Source of the DNA: Bacillota bacterium
Lineage (GTDB): Bacteria; Bacillota; Clostridia; Lachnospirales; Lachnospiraceae
Direction: 5' to 3'
Length of the DNA stretch: 64,000 nucleotides
Assembly: GCA_023435645.1 (NCBI GenBank)
Contig: JAEYRK010000048.1
Span: 1 to 64,000, forward strand
This document shows, one piece after another, positions 8,731-17,826 of the stretch. The position numbers and the translations under genes are program-made. Position 1 is the first letter of the stretch; each line of letters opens with the position of its first letter. The notes beneath the pieces were generated by a model that ran no database searches, was not told the DNA's origin, and worked only from the letters and a program-made list of their open reading frames with translations.

Positions 8731-9067
8731 CACATCCTTTACAACAATGATTATCAATGTTTTTGCCTTTTTTGCATATACAATCATCTTTTTCACAAGT
8801 TATTTCTTTAAGAAAACCAATTAATTCATTTGTTTTTTCTGTATTAAGCGTATACCGCATCCATGCACCATCACGCACCCCATTTACAAGTCCGCTTTCA
8901 GTTAGAATTTTCATATGATAACTGAGAGTGGGTTGAGAAATGCTGAATTTTTCTAAGATATCGCACGCACACATTTCTCCACAAGATAGCATATCAATAA
9001 TTTTTAACCGTGTTTCATCAGACATAGCCTTAATTGCAAGAACATATTCTGCATAGGAATGCTTCAT
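8717..9067 (-). CDS. arsR: ArsR-family metalloid-responsive repressor
   Basis: This 116-aa winged-helix repressor has the core MSDETRLKIIDML, then the CGEMCACDIL segment, which matches the ELCVCDL As(III)/Sb(III) site of classic ArsR, and the recognition helix region SQPTLSYHMKIL. The C-terminal 30 residues hold seven further cysteines (CEKDDCICKKG through CCKGCDENE), more than the family needs, so an additional thiol metal site is possible. The start at 9067 is chosen because GGGAGG lies about 7 bases upstream. As first gene of the operon it should autoregulate hgcA, hgcB, acr3 and arsC. Confidence 0.94.
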   Translation of the reverse strand: MKHSYAEYVLAIKAMSDETRLKIIDMLSCGEMCACDILEKFSISQPTLSYHMKILTESGLVNGVRDGAWMRYTLNTEKTNELIGFLKEITCEKDDCICKKGKNIDNHCCKGCDENE

Positions 9068-9129
9068 AAAAATACCTCCCGATATATTTATATGTATCAA
9101 TGTTATCGAACATTCTCAATATACTGGAA

Positions 9130-9158
9130 ATTATATCGATCATATCGATAGTTGTCAA
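9130..9158 (-). promoter_or_regulatory. arsR-hgcAB-acr3-arsC promoter with ArsR-type operator
   Basis: On the minus strand TTGACA (9153-9158), a 17-base spacer and TATAAT (9130-9135) form a perfect sigma-A promoter. The spacer contains the palindrome ATCGAT-ATG-ATCGAT. A dimeric repressor bound there would block RNA polymerase, so this is the likely ArsR operator. Confidence 0.85.
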
Positions 9159-9164
9159 TGTAAT

Positions 9165-9488
9165 TGATATATTTAAAAGCGCATATCAAGGTTGCATGCT
9201 CAATGTCATTAATGCTTAAGATTAGAGAAATTATCAATAATTTAGATGTACTTGGACCTTATCTAAGTGAAATCTTGTATCGTTGGTTATCAAGAATGTT
9301 TTCTTTAATGTTGAAACTCAAAACTTTAATGAATTTATACAGCGGATGATTAGATCAGTTAAAGATTGCAAATTAGATAACGGATTTTGGATATTCTGAG
9401 CTGGACAGAATATGTAAAAAGGATGTTAAAGTTTGCAAAATTATATTGAGTTAGCAAAAAATGCTGAGATTACGGTAGTTAATGATTG
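9165..9488. other. Non-coding gap between ars-hgc operon and defence gene
   Basis: This AT-rich stretch has only short open frames without ribosome sites and no recognisable motif. It may hold a decayed gene, but nothing identifies it. It marks the left edge of the AT-rich island. Confidence 0.4.
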
Positions 9489-9540
9489 AAAAAACATAGC
9501 TAGTAATTGGTATATATCGACCACTAGCTATGTTTTTTAT
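9489..9540. terminator. Bidirectional hairpin terminator
   Basis: AAAAAACATAGCTAGT pairs with ACTAGCTATGTTTTTT (16 bp, loop of about 18 bases), with A- and T-runs on either side. No gene ends immediately beside it, so it insulates the large downstream gene or marks a lost gene. Confidence 0.75.
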
Positions 9541-9785
9541 AAGTACTATCAATTATAAAAATGCATGTATAAACTGGAAATATTAATCGACTTGTATTAT
9601 AATGTAAAATAAGGAAACATAATGGAACAGGAATACTAATTAAAGCATTGTAAGTCGGAATTGATACGATGATCTTAATGTCATTTTTGTTTAAGATTAT
9701 CTGGATTTTTAAGATAAATGAATAATAATACGGTTTAAATAAGTCTAGAAGATGCTTTGTACAAATATAGAAAGAGGAGATCAAT

Positions 9786-12700
9786 ATGGGATTATCAGAT
9801 GCACATAAGGGGTATGAATACCAAGACTTACTAACATCGTATTTTATTATTAATGACCTTCTCAAGGGTAATTCTTCAGAATTTAAGATTGACATCAAGG
9901 AATTTGATGATGATAAATTCGATGATCTTACAGTAATTAATAAAAATGAAGTAGTCAAACGGCAGATAAAGTATAGTGATGATAAGACAGTCGCAAAAGG
10001 AGATTTTTCATCTATAGATTATGACCTTGCACTTGATGTACTATATAATTCATGGGAGAAAATGAAATACGAGAGTAATATATCAATAAAAATACTCCTG
10101 GCATGGGATTATAATGATGATATTGATTTTTTGGATGAGGTAGGAACGAGCAATGATTTTACATCACCTAACGTAAAACAATATAAGATTAATATAGATA
10201 AAATTTGGTATGTGGGCGAAGAGAAACCCATAAGTTCATGGAGACGGTTAAGAAGTAATATAGCAAATATAACCAGGGGAAAGTTTAAAGAATTTCTTCA
10301 GGAATTAAAGGTAGAGCTATGCCTACCAAAAGCAAGTTTAGATATAGTAAATAAAGGTAAATTGGAAAGAATTTCTATAGAAAGTTTGAAGAATTTAGGC
10401 GTAGGAACTTATCCAAACCATGAAATATCTCCAGAGGGCGTTCTTTTAAAATTGATGAATATAGTTAAGAATGCAAGGGCTAACCAGAGAACATTAAAAA
10501 CGGATCAGGTAGTTAATGCTTTGGGTTTAGTTGTTGGTTATGGAAATATTGAGCAACTATTTCCTGTTGATTTAAATTGTAATATTTATGATGAAAGTGC
10601 ACTTGGTGGGTTCTACTCAAACATATGTAAGAACAACAAGACTATATTAATTGGTGAACCGGGATCCGGAAAATCATGGTTTATAACAAATTTTATCGAA
10701 TACCTTAAATCACGAAATATTCTATTTGCTAGGCATTATTGCTATACAAGTTTAGATGATATATTTTACACAGGTAGAATCACTTCCAATATATTAATGG
10801 CAAATCTGATTAACGATATTATGTTCGTCTGTCCAGAGTTAAAGGATATAAAGACATCGAGGTTTGGTGTTGACGAAAACGAACTTCAATCACTAATTGA
10901 TCGTATTGATAAAGAGATTATCTTGATAATAGACGGACTTGATCACATCGAGAGGATCAAGTCATCACATGAACCTACCGTCGGGGCAAATAAGACTGAT
11001 ATTATTGAGATAATTAGGAGAATAAATTCACCGACAAACGTGAAAATTGTCGTTGTATCACAACCAGTTTCAGAAGTCTTAGAATTATGTGAGCAAAACT
11101 ATACGCTCACTGAAATTGAAAACTGGAATACAAATACAATTGGTAGATACCTTGAAATTAGAGGTATTGGCATGTATGAAAATGTAGGTGAAGTGTCATT
11201 AAGTAGTTATTTGTTTACTAAGAGCAATGGTAATCCTCTGTACGTTACTTATTTAGTAAATGAACTTTCAAAGTCCAGTGTTCAAGATTCATGGGAGGAT
11301 ACTCTTGCTTCAATTCCGGACTATAATGATGATTTAAAGGATTATTACAACTATTTGTTAAAACAGATTGATGAAGATCATAAAGTAGTTTATGTATTAT
11401 CTGGAGCATCTTTCTATTTGAGTACTGGAGAACTTAAGACTATAACTGGTTTGGGTAATTATGTAGAAAAGAGGATAAAGATACTACGCAGCATACTTAA
11501 GGAAAGTGTTGTAAACGGTGGATTCATAATTTACCATGAAAGTTTTCGGCGATATATACTAGAATTGCTTGACGGGAATGGGCTTTCAATTTATGACAAT
11601 ATATATAAAGACCTTATCGTGTGGCTTGAGAGTATAGGTGTATATAGCAATATTAAGGCGTTCAACAATTTATTTCGGCTGTTATACGAAGCAGGCCAGT
11701 ATGATAGCCTATTGGAATATGCTAATGTGGAGTTTATTAGCGAAAGTTTCTATAGAGGATATGGATTTGATGTAATAAAGAAAAATTCGGATTATATTGT
11801 GAAAGCGGCGACTAAGAAAAAGTCATTTTCTAAATTGGTAGTGCTTTCAGAGCTATCCAATATAGTAATGAATGCAGAATTCGACTATGAGATATATGAG
11901 GAAAAGTATTCAACGTGCATTGGACAAATACATGGATTTCAATGGCTAAGTGAAATGCTTATCTACGAAGGAAAAGCGAATATGCCTTTGAATGAAGGAT
12001 TGAGAGTTTGCTATTCCTGCTCACGTAACTTTGTTACTCCACCGTGGAAAAGGTATATAAATGGAATGTTAGAACAGAATAAATCCCACAAAAACCTTAA
12101 TGAGGATGAACGAAAAAAACAACTGAAGTATTTGACCGCTGCAGCTATTGATATGGATAAGAACCAGGATAGTGTTATTCGTTATGCAACAGATAGTGAA
12201 TATATTGAATATATGAAAATTGTACTGGATGAGTATGTCCATCGCGACAGGTTATATGAACTTATCTTACTTCTTACAGACATGAAATTAATGAAACAAT
12301 GGCATGGGTTGATTGAGGGGACTGACCAAGGGAGCTTAAATGAAGAATATGTAAAAGATATTCTTAATACAGTAAAAACCGCTGATAGTATTTATGGTGA
12401 TACAGAAAGTAAAGTTAAATACTTGGTTGCAAATGCAACAAAGATTTACGAGGCATATTCTTGTGATGTAGATTCCCTGATTGAAGAAATCACTGATTTA
12501 AGTTGGTTTCACAATTGGATTATCTTTGTTTTCCAAGCCAGTGTACTTGAGAAAGAAAGCGTAATCAAGGGAGATAAACTAGTAGAACTTTATTCGAATT
12601 TAAATCGGGTAACAGCAGTAGCAAATCATGGAATTCATACCATGGATTTATATGGACTAAGACAAGAAATATATGATACTATCCAGAAACCACTAAGAAG

Positions 12701-15578
12701 TGTCAATTTATGCAAATCTGAATGGGAGAAAATCCTTAGTATAATTGTTGAGTCTTCAAATGATACAATGGTAACTTTTCAAAATGCAATGATGGGTCCA
12801 TTAACAACTGATAAGTTATTTGAACTGGTTACAGAAATATCAAATAATGAGAACTATAACTTTGTACTAAAGCATTTTGGTGAGGTGACTGAGGAGCAGA
12901 AGACAAGAAGAATACATATGGATTTAGCCGATTATTATATGCAGAAATCCATTTTCTTGTATAAGAATAAAAACGAACAACAGGGAATTCATGAATTTCG
13001 TAATGCTATAAGAATGATAATGTCATATGGGCAACGTAGAGATAGAACACTTAGTAGGTTAATGGATACAGTTGAAGATATATATGGCATAAATTCAGAA
13101 AAAGGCAGAAAGTGTATAAAGCAGCTAGGCGCAATGTCCGCTGCGGTAGTAAGACAAACTGATGGAAAAGAAACAAGTGATTATCAGAATGAGTGGTCAC
13201 AATTGTTGTGTAAATATGAGCCAGAACTGGCTTTGAAGAAATTCATTGTAGATTCGGAAATTTATAAACACTCTTGGATATGTGAGAATACACTTGAGAC
13301 GATACTTACTGATTGGTTATCACCAAAATATTCAAGAATCGGGAACGCACTGTTTAAGTCTATGCCCAATGAAGGTAGCAGTAATTTTATACAGGCTTAC
13401 CTCAATAATATAGCTTTGCTAGACAAGGAAGAAGAGGTTCTTTTGGCAAGAACTTCCGTTATAGATTTGATAAGCAAATTTAAGTCTAACGCTGATGCAT
13501 ATGAGGTCGAAGAACAGTTTATAGAAACTACAACATGTTTATGTGAAAAATATGATGTTGATTGTAATTTGGTTGAATCGGAAGGGTATTCAGTGACATC
13601 TTCTATTGATGAAGATAATCAAGCCCAAATCACAGAAACGTTTAGTGATAAAGGTATAGATGAGAATAATATATATGAAATTTTAGGTTTTATGAAATCA
13701 TACGGATATTCTGAGGAGGTAAACAGTGCTGTTAAGACATATCTGGTAAATAAGGAAGAATTGTCACAAGAGGTTATGTTTGCAATTAATCAACTTGTTG
13801 ATTTTGCTTTTGAAAGCCCTGTATCTAGAAAGTATACGAATAATCAAGAGAGAGTAATATGCTTAGGGGAAATGGATGAAATTTTAGATGGTATTAAGGC
13901 ATATCTCAATATGCGAATCTATCTTACTCAAAAGGACGGTTGGTACCATAAATATTGTAGTTATGAGTTTTTCACGAAGGCTTATGATCTAGATGAAAGA
14001 TTGACTGTTGATTCATACTTTGAGTATTTTGGAAGTATGTATAAACCTTTTGAATGCGTTAATGAATTATCGGATAACATAATAAAAATTCTATCAAATA
14101 TTAATGGTTTTCGAGATGAAATTTTAACGTTGTGGGACTTAATTTATGGAGTAATAGATATACGATTGAGTTGCAGAGTGGAGATTGAATGGGAGAAGAT
14201 TGAAAGTGAATTTGAAGGATACAGCATTGAAGAGTTGTTGTATCATGTGCTATTAGCAAGATTACGTTATGGGACAGCAGATATACATAAGGCAGTTTTT
14301 GCTTCTCTCGAAACACTGCTTACTCATGATGTAGAGCGGGCTATGTTTATAAAGCCATTTAAGCGCGTTTTGGCAAATCATTCTAATTACATTAATTTGA
14401 GCATTGCTATGTTGATTCAATTAGTCGAAGCTATGTACTCATATAAAGAAAGGGTGAAGTATCAATTAACGGATCTTAATGATCTAATTTGTATCAATGT
14501 ATATGATGATGGATTTTTATTAAAATTCTTGATAAATGACGATATGAAGGAAATAGATAAACCAAAGTTTCAGACTACTGATCAAGGATTTAATGATTTT
14601 ATTCTGCAAGAGTTTAAAAATATAGATCAAAGATATAAGTTGCTTGAAGGTGGGGGTGTATCGGCTGATGATTATATTCTGGGATTCTTCAACGAAATTT
14701 ATAATGAACATAATATGAGAATTTTATCTGACACATATATGGACAATGTGTCTAGTTTGTTGATTGATAATATACAGGTACATAGTGATTACCTAAAGGC
14801 CATTGGGAATGCAGTTATAAATAATTTGTGTTGCAGAAAAGAGGTTGGGAATGTTTTTGAAAGAATGAAAAGTCTTGAAGAAAAAGAATATTTTTATAAC
14901 AGTATTAGAGAAGATGTATTACTTCTAAATGCAATTAGTAATTCAGCAATTACAAGGCCTAACGGAATCCCACACCCGACGGATGTAGAGGATTCCATAT
15001 CTGGTGTAGATGAAGATGACTGGATTAGGTTAGCATATATTGAACGAGAATATGTGTATGAGGAAGATTTATGGAGATCTAAATATATTGGTGATAACTG
15101 TAAGATATACCAGACATGTTCTGCTATAGGTTTCAGTGAACGTAAAAGGCTGCCTTTATATCATGATTCCTATAGAGGTTCTGTTCTCGACCATATATAT
15201 CCTAAATATATGTATAGTCCAAGTGGTCTTAAGGGTAAAGAGGTTGTTGTTTTCACGGATGCGAGTATGAGATACAACCCATTTTTGACATATTATCGAT
15301 ATGATTATTTAGCACTTACTTTTGATGTTCTTAGTTTATTGGAAATTACAATGACAAGTACTGATAAAGGGCTGATTGGAAAGGATTCAGAGGGGAAATG
15401 TGTTCTTAAGTATCAAAATTGGTGCACATATAAAAATATGACTGGTGAACAGGAAAGAACACCTGTATTAAGAGGAAGTCAACTCTTAGTATCTAATGAG
15501 ATTTTTCATAAGTTAGTAAGTGAAATTGGACACGAACCATATTGTTATACCATAAATAAATTGATTTTTGGTGAGTAA
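9786..15578 (+). CDS. STAND-family NTPase with N-terminal nuclease-like domain (Avs-like anti-phage candidate)
   Basis: This 1930-aa protein has three parts. Residues 1-175 look like the Cap4/DUF4297 endonuclease: GYEYQDL with Glu11, FDDLTV with Asp46/47, and RQIKYS with Gln60 and Lys62, a PD-(D/E)xK-like order. Residues 270-620 form a STAND/NACHT NTPase with Walker A GEPGSGKS (290-297), Walker B IILIIDGLD (378-386) and the NGNPLYVTYLV helix. The remaining 1300 residues are helical with no recognised motif and would be the sensor. In Avs proteins the C-terminal part binds a phage protein, and oligomerisation activates the nuclease. AGAGGAG precedes the ATG. Composition is AT-rich compared with the flanks. 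Defence function is inferred from architecture. Confidence 0.8.
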   Translation: MGLSDAHKGYEYQDLLTSYFIINDLLKGNSSEFKIDIKEFDDDKFDDLTVINKNEVVKRQIKYSDDKTVAKGDFSSIDYDLALDVLYNSWEKMKYESNISIKILLAWDYNDDIDFLDEVGTSNDFTSPNVKQYKINIDKIWYVGEEKPISSWRRLRSNIANITRGKFKEFLQELKVELCLPKASLDIVNKGKLERISIESLKNLGVGTYPNHEISPEGVLLKLMNIVKNARANQRTLKTDQVVNALGLVVGYGNIEQLFPVDLNCNIYDESALGGFYSNICKNNKTILIGEPGSGKSWFITNFIEYLKSRNILFARHYCYTSLDDIFYTGRITSNILMANLINDIMFVCPELKDIKTSRFGVDENELQSLIDRIDKEIILIIDGLDHIERIKSSHEPTVGANKTDIIEIIRRINSPTNVKIVVVSQPVSEVLELCEQNYTLTEIENWNTNTIGRYLEIRGIGMYENVGEVSLSSYLFTKSNGNPLYVTYLVNELSKSSVQDSWEDTLASIPDYNDDLKDYYNYLLKQIDEDHKVVYVLSGASFYLSTGELKTITGLGNYVEKRIKILRSILKESVVNGGFIIYHESFRRYILELLDGNGLSIYDNIYKDLIVWLESIGVYSNIKAFNNLFRLLYEAGQYDSLLEYANVEFISESFYRGYGFDVIKKNSDYIVKAATKKKSFSKLVVLSELSNIVMNAEFDYEIYEEKYSTCIGQIHGFQWLSEMLIYEGKANMPLNEGLRVCYSCSRNFVTPPWKRYINGMLEQNKSHKNLNEDERKKQLKYLTAAAIDMDKNQDSVIRYATDSEYIEYMKIVLDEYVHRDRLYELILLLTDMKLMKQWHGLIEGTDQGSLNEEYVKDILNTVKTADSIYGDTESKVKYLVANATKIYEAYSCDVDSLIEEITDLSWFHNWIIFVFQASVLEKESVIKGDKLVELYSNLNRVTAVANHGIHTMDLYGLRQEIYDTIQKPLRSVNLCKSEWEKILSIIVESSNDTMVTFQNAMMGPLTTDKLFELVTEISNNENYNFVLKHFGEVTEEQKTRRIHMDLADYYMQKSIFLYKNKNEQQGIHEFRNAIRMIMSYGQRRDRTLSRLMDTVEDIYGINSEKGRKCIKQLGAMSAAVVRQTDGKETSDYQNEWSQLLCKYEPELALKKFIVDSEIYKHSWICENTLETILTDWLSPKYSRIGNALFKSMPNEGSSNFIQAYLNNIALLDKEEEVLLARTSVIDLISKFKSNADAYEVEEQFIETTTCLCEKYDVDCNLVESEGYSVTSSIDEDNQAQITETFSDKGIDENNIYEILGFMKSYGYSEEVNSAVKTYLVNKEELSQEVMFAINQLVDFAFESPVSRKYTNNQERVICLGEMDEILDGIKAYLNMRIYLTQKDGWYHKYCSYEFFTKAYDLDERLTVDSYFEYFGSMYKPFECVNELSDNIIKILSNINGFRDEILTLWDLIYGVIDIRLSCRVEIEWEKIESEFEGYSIEELLYHVLLARLRYGTADIHKAVFASLETLLTHDVERAMFIKPFKRVLANHSNYINLSIAMLIQLVEAMYSYKERVKYQLTDLNDLICINVYDDGFLLKFLINDDMKEIDKPKFQTTDQGFNDFILQEFKNIDQRYKLLEGGGVSADDYILGFFNEIYNEHNMRILSDTYMDNVSSLLIDNIQVHSDYLKAIGNAVINNLCCRKEVGNVFERMKSLEEKEYFYNSIREDVLLLNAISNSAITRPNGIPHPTDVEDSISGVDEDDWIRLAYIEREYVYEEDLWRSKYIGDNCKIYQTCSAIGFSERKRLPLYHDSYRGSVLDHIYPKYMYSPSGLKGKEVVVFTDASMRYNPFLTYYRYDYLALTFDVLSLLEITMTSTDKGLIGKDSEGKCVLKYQNWCTYKNMTGEQERTPVLRGSQLLVSNEIFHKLVSEIGHEPYCYTINKLIFGE

Positions 15579-15610
15579 AATTACAAGTAATTGGTTAAGG
15601 AGGAAAATAT

Positions 15611-16336
15611 ATGAATTACTTACTAGGTGGTGTTTCTATTGCTACATTTGGGGGATTATTATTTAGCTTTATTAATTTGTTTTTAGCAAAAAAAACAGAT
15701 GTAATTTTCTTTACTGAAGGTAAAAGGTTATTGGTTGATATTGTTAATATGATAGTTATATTTATATTTATGAGTATATCAATATATGTTTTTCCTATGC
15801 AATTTGCAAAAATTAATATTAATGATAATTTTTTAAACATTTCAGTTATTGTCTTATTTATTCTTTTTACAGCTGTAATAGTAATATATCTATTAATTCA
15901 AATTAAATTTTTCCGGGCAAATAAGCTTTTGCGAATCTTTTATAGTAATAAAATTTGTGGAGTAGTAATTACTTTAGTGCTGCTATTAAGTGGATCGGTA
16001 AATATATTAAAAATAGCACAGTTTGAAAATAACTATTACATCAATAGTAATGATATATTTTTAATATCAATTATATGGGCTTTTATATCTGCATTTGTTT
16101 TTCAATCATATAAATCTGAATATAGAAAAATTGTACGACAGATATGTTGGGTTGATTTTATTGATTTAGATAAGATAAAATCAGAAAAATACTATATTTT
16201 TTATGCTTCAGATAATGAGTATGTTATCTGCGGTAAGAAAGATAAATATGAAGAAAATGATGAATTCAGGTTTATTAAAATAGAAGAAATTAAAACAAAG
16301 TATATAATTCATTTTACAGAAAAAGGCGGAAATTAA
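15611..16336 (+). CDS. Membrane protein following the STAND NTPase
   Basis: This 241-aa protein has about five hydrophobic segments in the first 165 residues (for example VNMIVIFIFMSISIYVF and FLISIIWAFISAFVF) and a charged cytoplasmic-looking tail with a short beta-rich stretch (KYYIFYASDNEYVICG). I recognise no family. It starts 32 bases after the NTPase stop with its own AGGAGG, so it is probably on the same transcript. It could be a partner of the defence protein, such as a membrane effector or an anchor, but nothing in its sequence proves that. Confidence 0.7.
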   Translation: MNYLLGGVSIATFGGLLFSFINLFLAKKTDVIFFTEGKRLLVDIVNMIVIFIFMSISIYVFPMQFAKININDNFLNISVIVLFILFTAVIVIYLLIQIKFFRANKLLRIFYSNKICGVVITLVLLLSGSVNILKIAQFENNYYINSNDIFLISIIWAFISAFVFQSYKSEYRKIVRQICWVDFIDLDKIKSEKYYIFYASDNEYVICGKKDKYEENDEFRFIKIEEIKTKYIIHFTEKGGN

Positions 16337-16581
16337 GTTTATTAAATTGAGATGATGTACGATTTAAGGTAATATAAACTGTCTTATATGTCAACGACTA
16401 TCAATTGAATGGATTTTTCTTGCCAGTTGTTCCACCCAACCATGAGAATGAGAAACTGAAATATATACAACTCCACTACAATCCCCTGGCAATACTTCTC
16501 CTTAATTACATATACAAGTGAACTTGATAAATGAATATGGTACTATAGGAGCTGGGCTTTCAGATCTGGAAGGTGCAGCCC
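16337..16581. other. Intergenic stretch with possible gene remnant
   Basis: There is no complete gene. From about 16402 a plus-strand frame reads NGFFLPVVPPNHENEKLK and stops at about 16520. It has no start codon or ribosome site and may be a leftover of a lost mobile-element gene. Its origin is not identifiable by eye. Confidence 0.35.
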
Positions 16582-16937
16582 TGACCTGCCCCCAGTCTTA
16601 GAACCACTGGGAGCGCTAGTCCTTATAATATTTTTCTTAATGTTTCCGCATATTCCAGCGGAGTCATATTGCCCAGAGAGCTGTGCGGTCTGAGATGATT
16701 ATACTCATCTTTCCAAGGTGTTATTATATCTCTGACTTCGGCTATGTTCTTGAATATATGTTGATTAAGGCATTCATCTCTGAGTCTGCCATTAAAACTT
16801 TCTATGTATCCGTTCTGCGTAGGATAGCCCGGATCTGTGAATACATGATCCACCCTTTTATCATAAGTCCATGCATTCATAGCATTACTGGTGAACTCGG
16901 ATCCGTTATCAGTTAAGATTTCTTTTGGTAATTTATT
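16582..16937 (-). mobile_element. Truncated IS3-family element (3' end of transposase)
   Basis: On the minus strand about 104 codons encode the C-terminal end of an IS3-group integrase: ILTDNGSEFTS (second catalytic Asp), PTQNGYIESFNGRLRDECLN (catalytic Glu), then YNHLRPHSSLGNMTP, with the stop at 16623. Homology begins abruptly near 16937, so the first catalytic Asp, OrfA and the other end are gone. TGACCTGCCCCC at 16582 resembles an IS3-type terminal inverted repeat and probably marks the surviving end. It is non-functional. Confidence 0.85.
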
Positions 16938-16984
16938 TTGTATTATAATGTAAGAAGAGAATAAAATATAAGGAGGAATTTTGT

Positions 16985-17113
16985 GTGATTTCTTCAAGTT
17001 ACCGTTTTAATGAATTTGTAAAATATGTAAAAGATAAAAGTTTTCCTGAAATAATAAATTTAGCACGAGATGAATGTTATGAAGCTGAAGTTATAAAGAT
17101 CTTTCAATTTTAG
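16985..17113 (+). CDS. Small ORF of 42 aa, unknown function
   Basis: A GTG-started frame, too short for routine listing, encodes 42 aa beginning VISSSYRFNEFVKYV and ending VIKIFQF. Support comes from a perfect AGGAGG 8 bases before the GTG and a TATAAT-like box at about 16943-16949, and it ends 14 bases before the ribosome-linked start of the next gene. The peptide is charged and helical with no membrane segment. It may be a real small protein, a leader peptide, or the stub of a gene truncated by the adjacent IS remnant. Confidence 0.5.
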   Translation: MISSSYRFNEFVKYVKDKSFPEIINLARDECYEAEVIKIFQF

Positions 17114-17127
17114 TAAAGGAGGAATAT

Positions 17128-17826
17128 ATGAACCCGTTTAAAGCAATTAAGAATTATTCAGAAATGTTAGTTAAAATTGCCGCATACACTTTTTTTGTAA
17201 CCTTGTTCCTAGTTATTATAATTAGAACAAACCATGAAGGAATAAATGATTTTTTGATAAAACTTGAACCCGATTTTAAAGTTAAGTTATTTGATGTTGA
17301 ACAAAGTGTAATGACCCTTATTATACCTTTTATTCTTGCTTTCTTGAGTAATAGTTTAAAATTACATGATAAAATATCGACTTTATTCAAAATCAGATAT
17401 AATTTTGATAGTAAATACATATTAGTGGTAATTTGTGAAAAACTGAACATAACCTATGATATTAATAAACTAAAAAATAATAGAAAGAAATTAATGCGTC
17501 AAGTTTTTTATAAGTATACTTCAAGTCGCGAAGAAGATGAAACTATTTCAAGGCATAGTATAGAATTAGCGATGAATCAATGGACTTCTTTTTGGATAGT
17601 TGAAGAGGCAATTTTTTTTACAGTAATCACTATTATAATTTTAATGTTTAATGGAGAATGGTTTATTGTTTTATTGTTAACTTTAATGGTATGTATTGGC
17701 GTTATATTGATGCGAAGTTTTTACAAAATGTGTACTAGATATGCAGAAGACCAAATCATGGAAATTTTAGAAAATACGACTTGGAAAAGAGAGATCATGG
17801 AGAAAATAAATGAAATATTATCTTGA
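17128..17826 (+). CDS. Membrane protein of unknown function
   Basis: This 232-aa protein has two N-terminal membrane helices (AAYTFFVTLFLVIII and MTLIIPFILAFLSN), a basic cytoplasmic stretch of about 90 residues, and two more helices (AIFFTVITIIILMF and FIVLLLTLMVCIGVIL) before an amphipathic tail. I recognise no family. AAGGAGG lies 6 bases upstream. Its last 17 bases overlap the start of the methyltransferase gene, implying coupled translation and a shared function. The very AT-rich codons match the rest of the island. Confidence 0.72.
   Translation: MNPFKAIKNYSEMLVKIAAYTFFVTLFLVIIIRTNHEGINDFLIKLEPDFKVKLFDVEQSVMTLIIPFILAFLSNSLKLHDKISTLFKIRYNFDSKYILVVICEKLNITYDINKLKNNRKKLMRQVFYKYTSSREEDETISRHSIELAMNQWTSFWIVEEAIFFTVITIIILMFNGEWFIVLLLTLMVCIGVILMRSFYKMCTRYAEDQIMEILENTTWKREIMEKINEILS

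Noticed and set aside
8717..8796. Longer hgcA start at 8796
   Set aside because: It would overlap arsR by 80 bases, has no ribosome site and adds a basic, hydrophobic extension. Starts at 8730 or 8724 have AAAGGA upstream.
9164..9349. 61-codon plus-strand frame in the gap before the STAND NTPase
   Set aside because: No ribosome site, overlaps the region just upstream of the ars promoter and shows no recognisable family. It may be a relic, but it cannot be supported as a gene.
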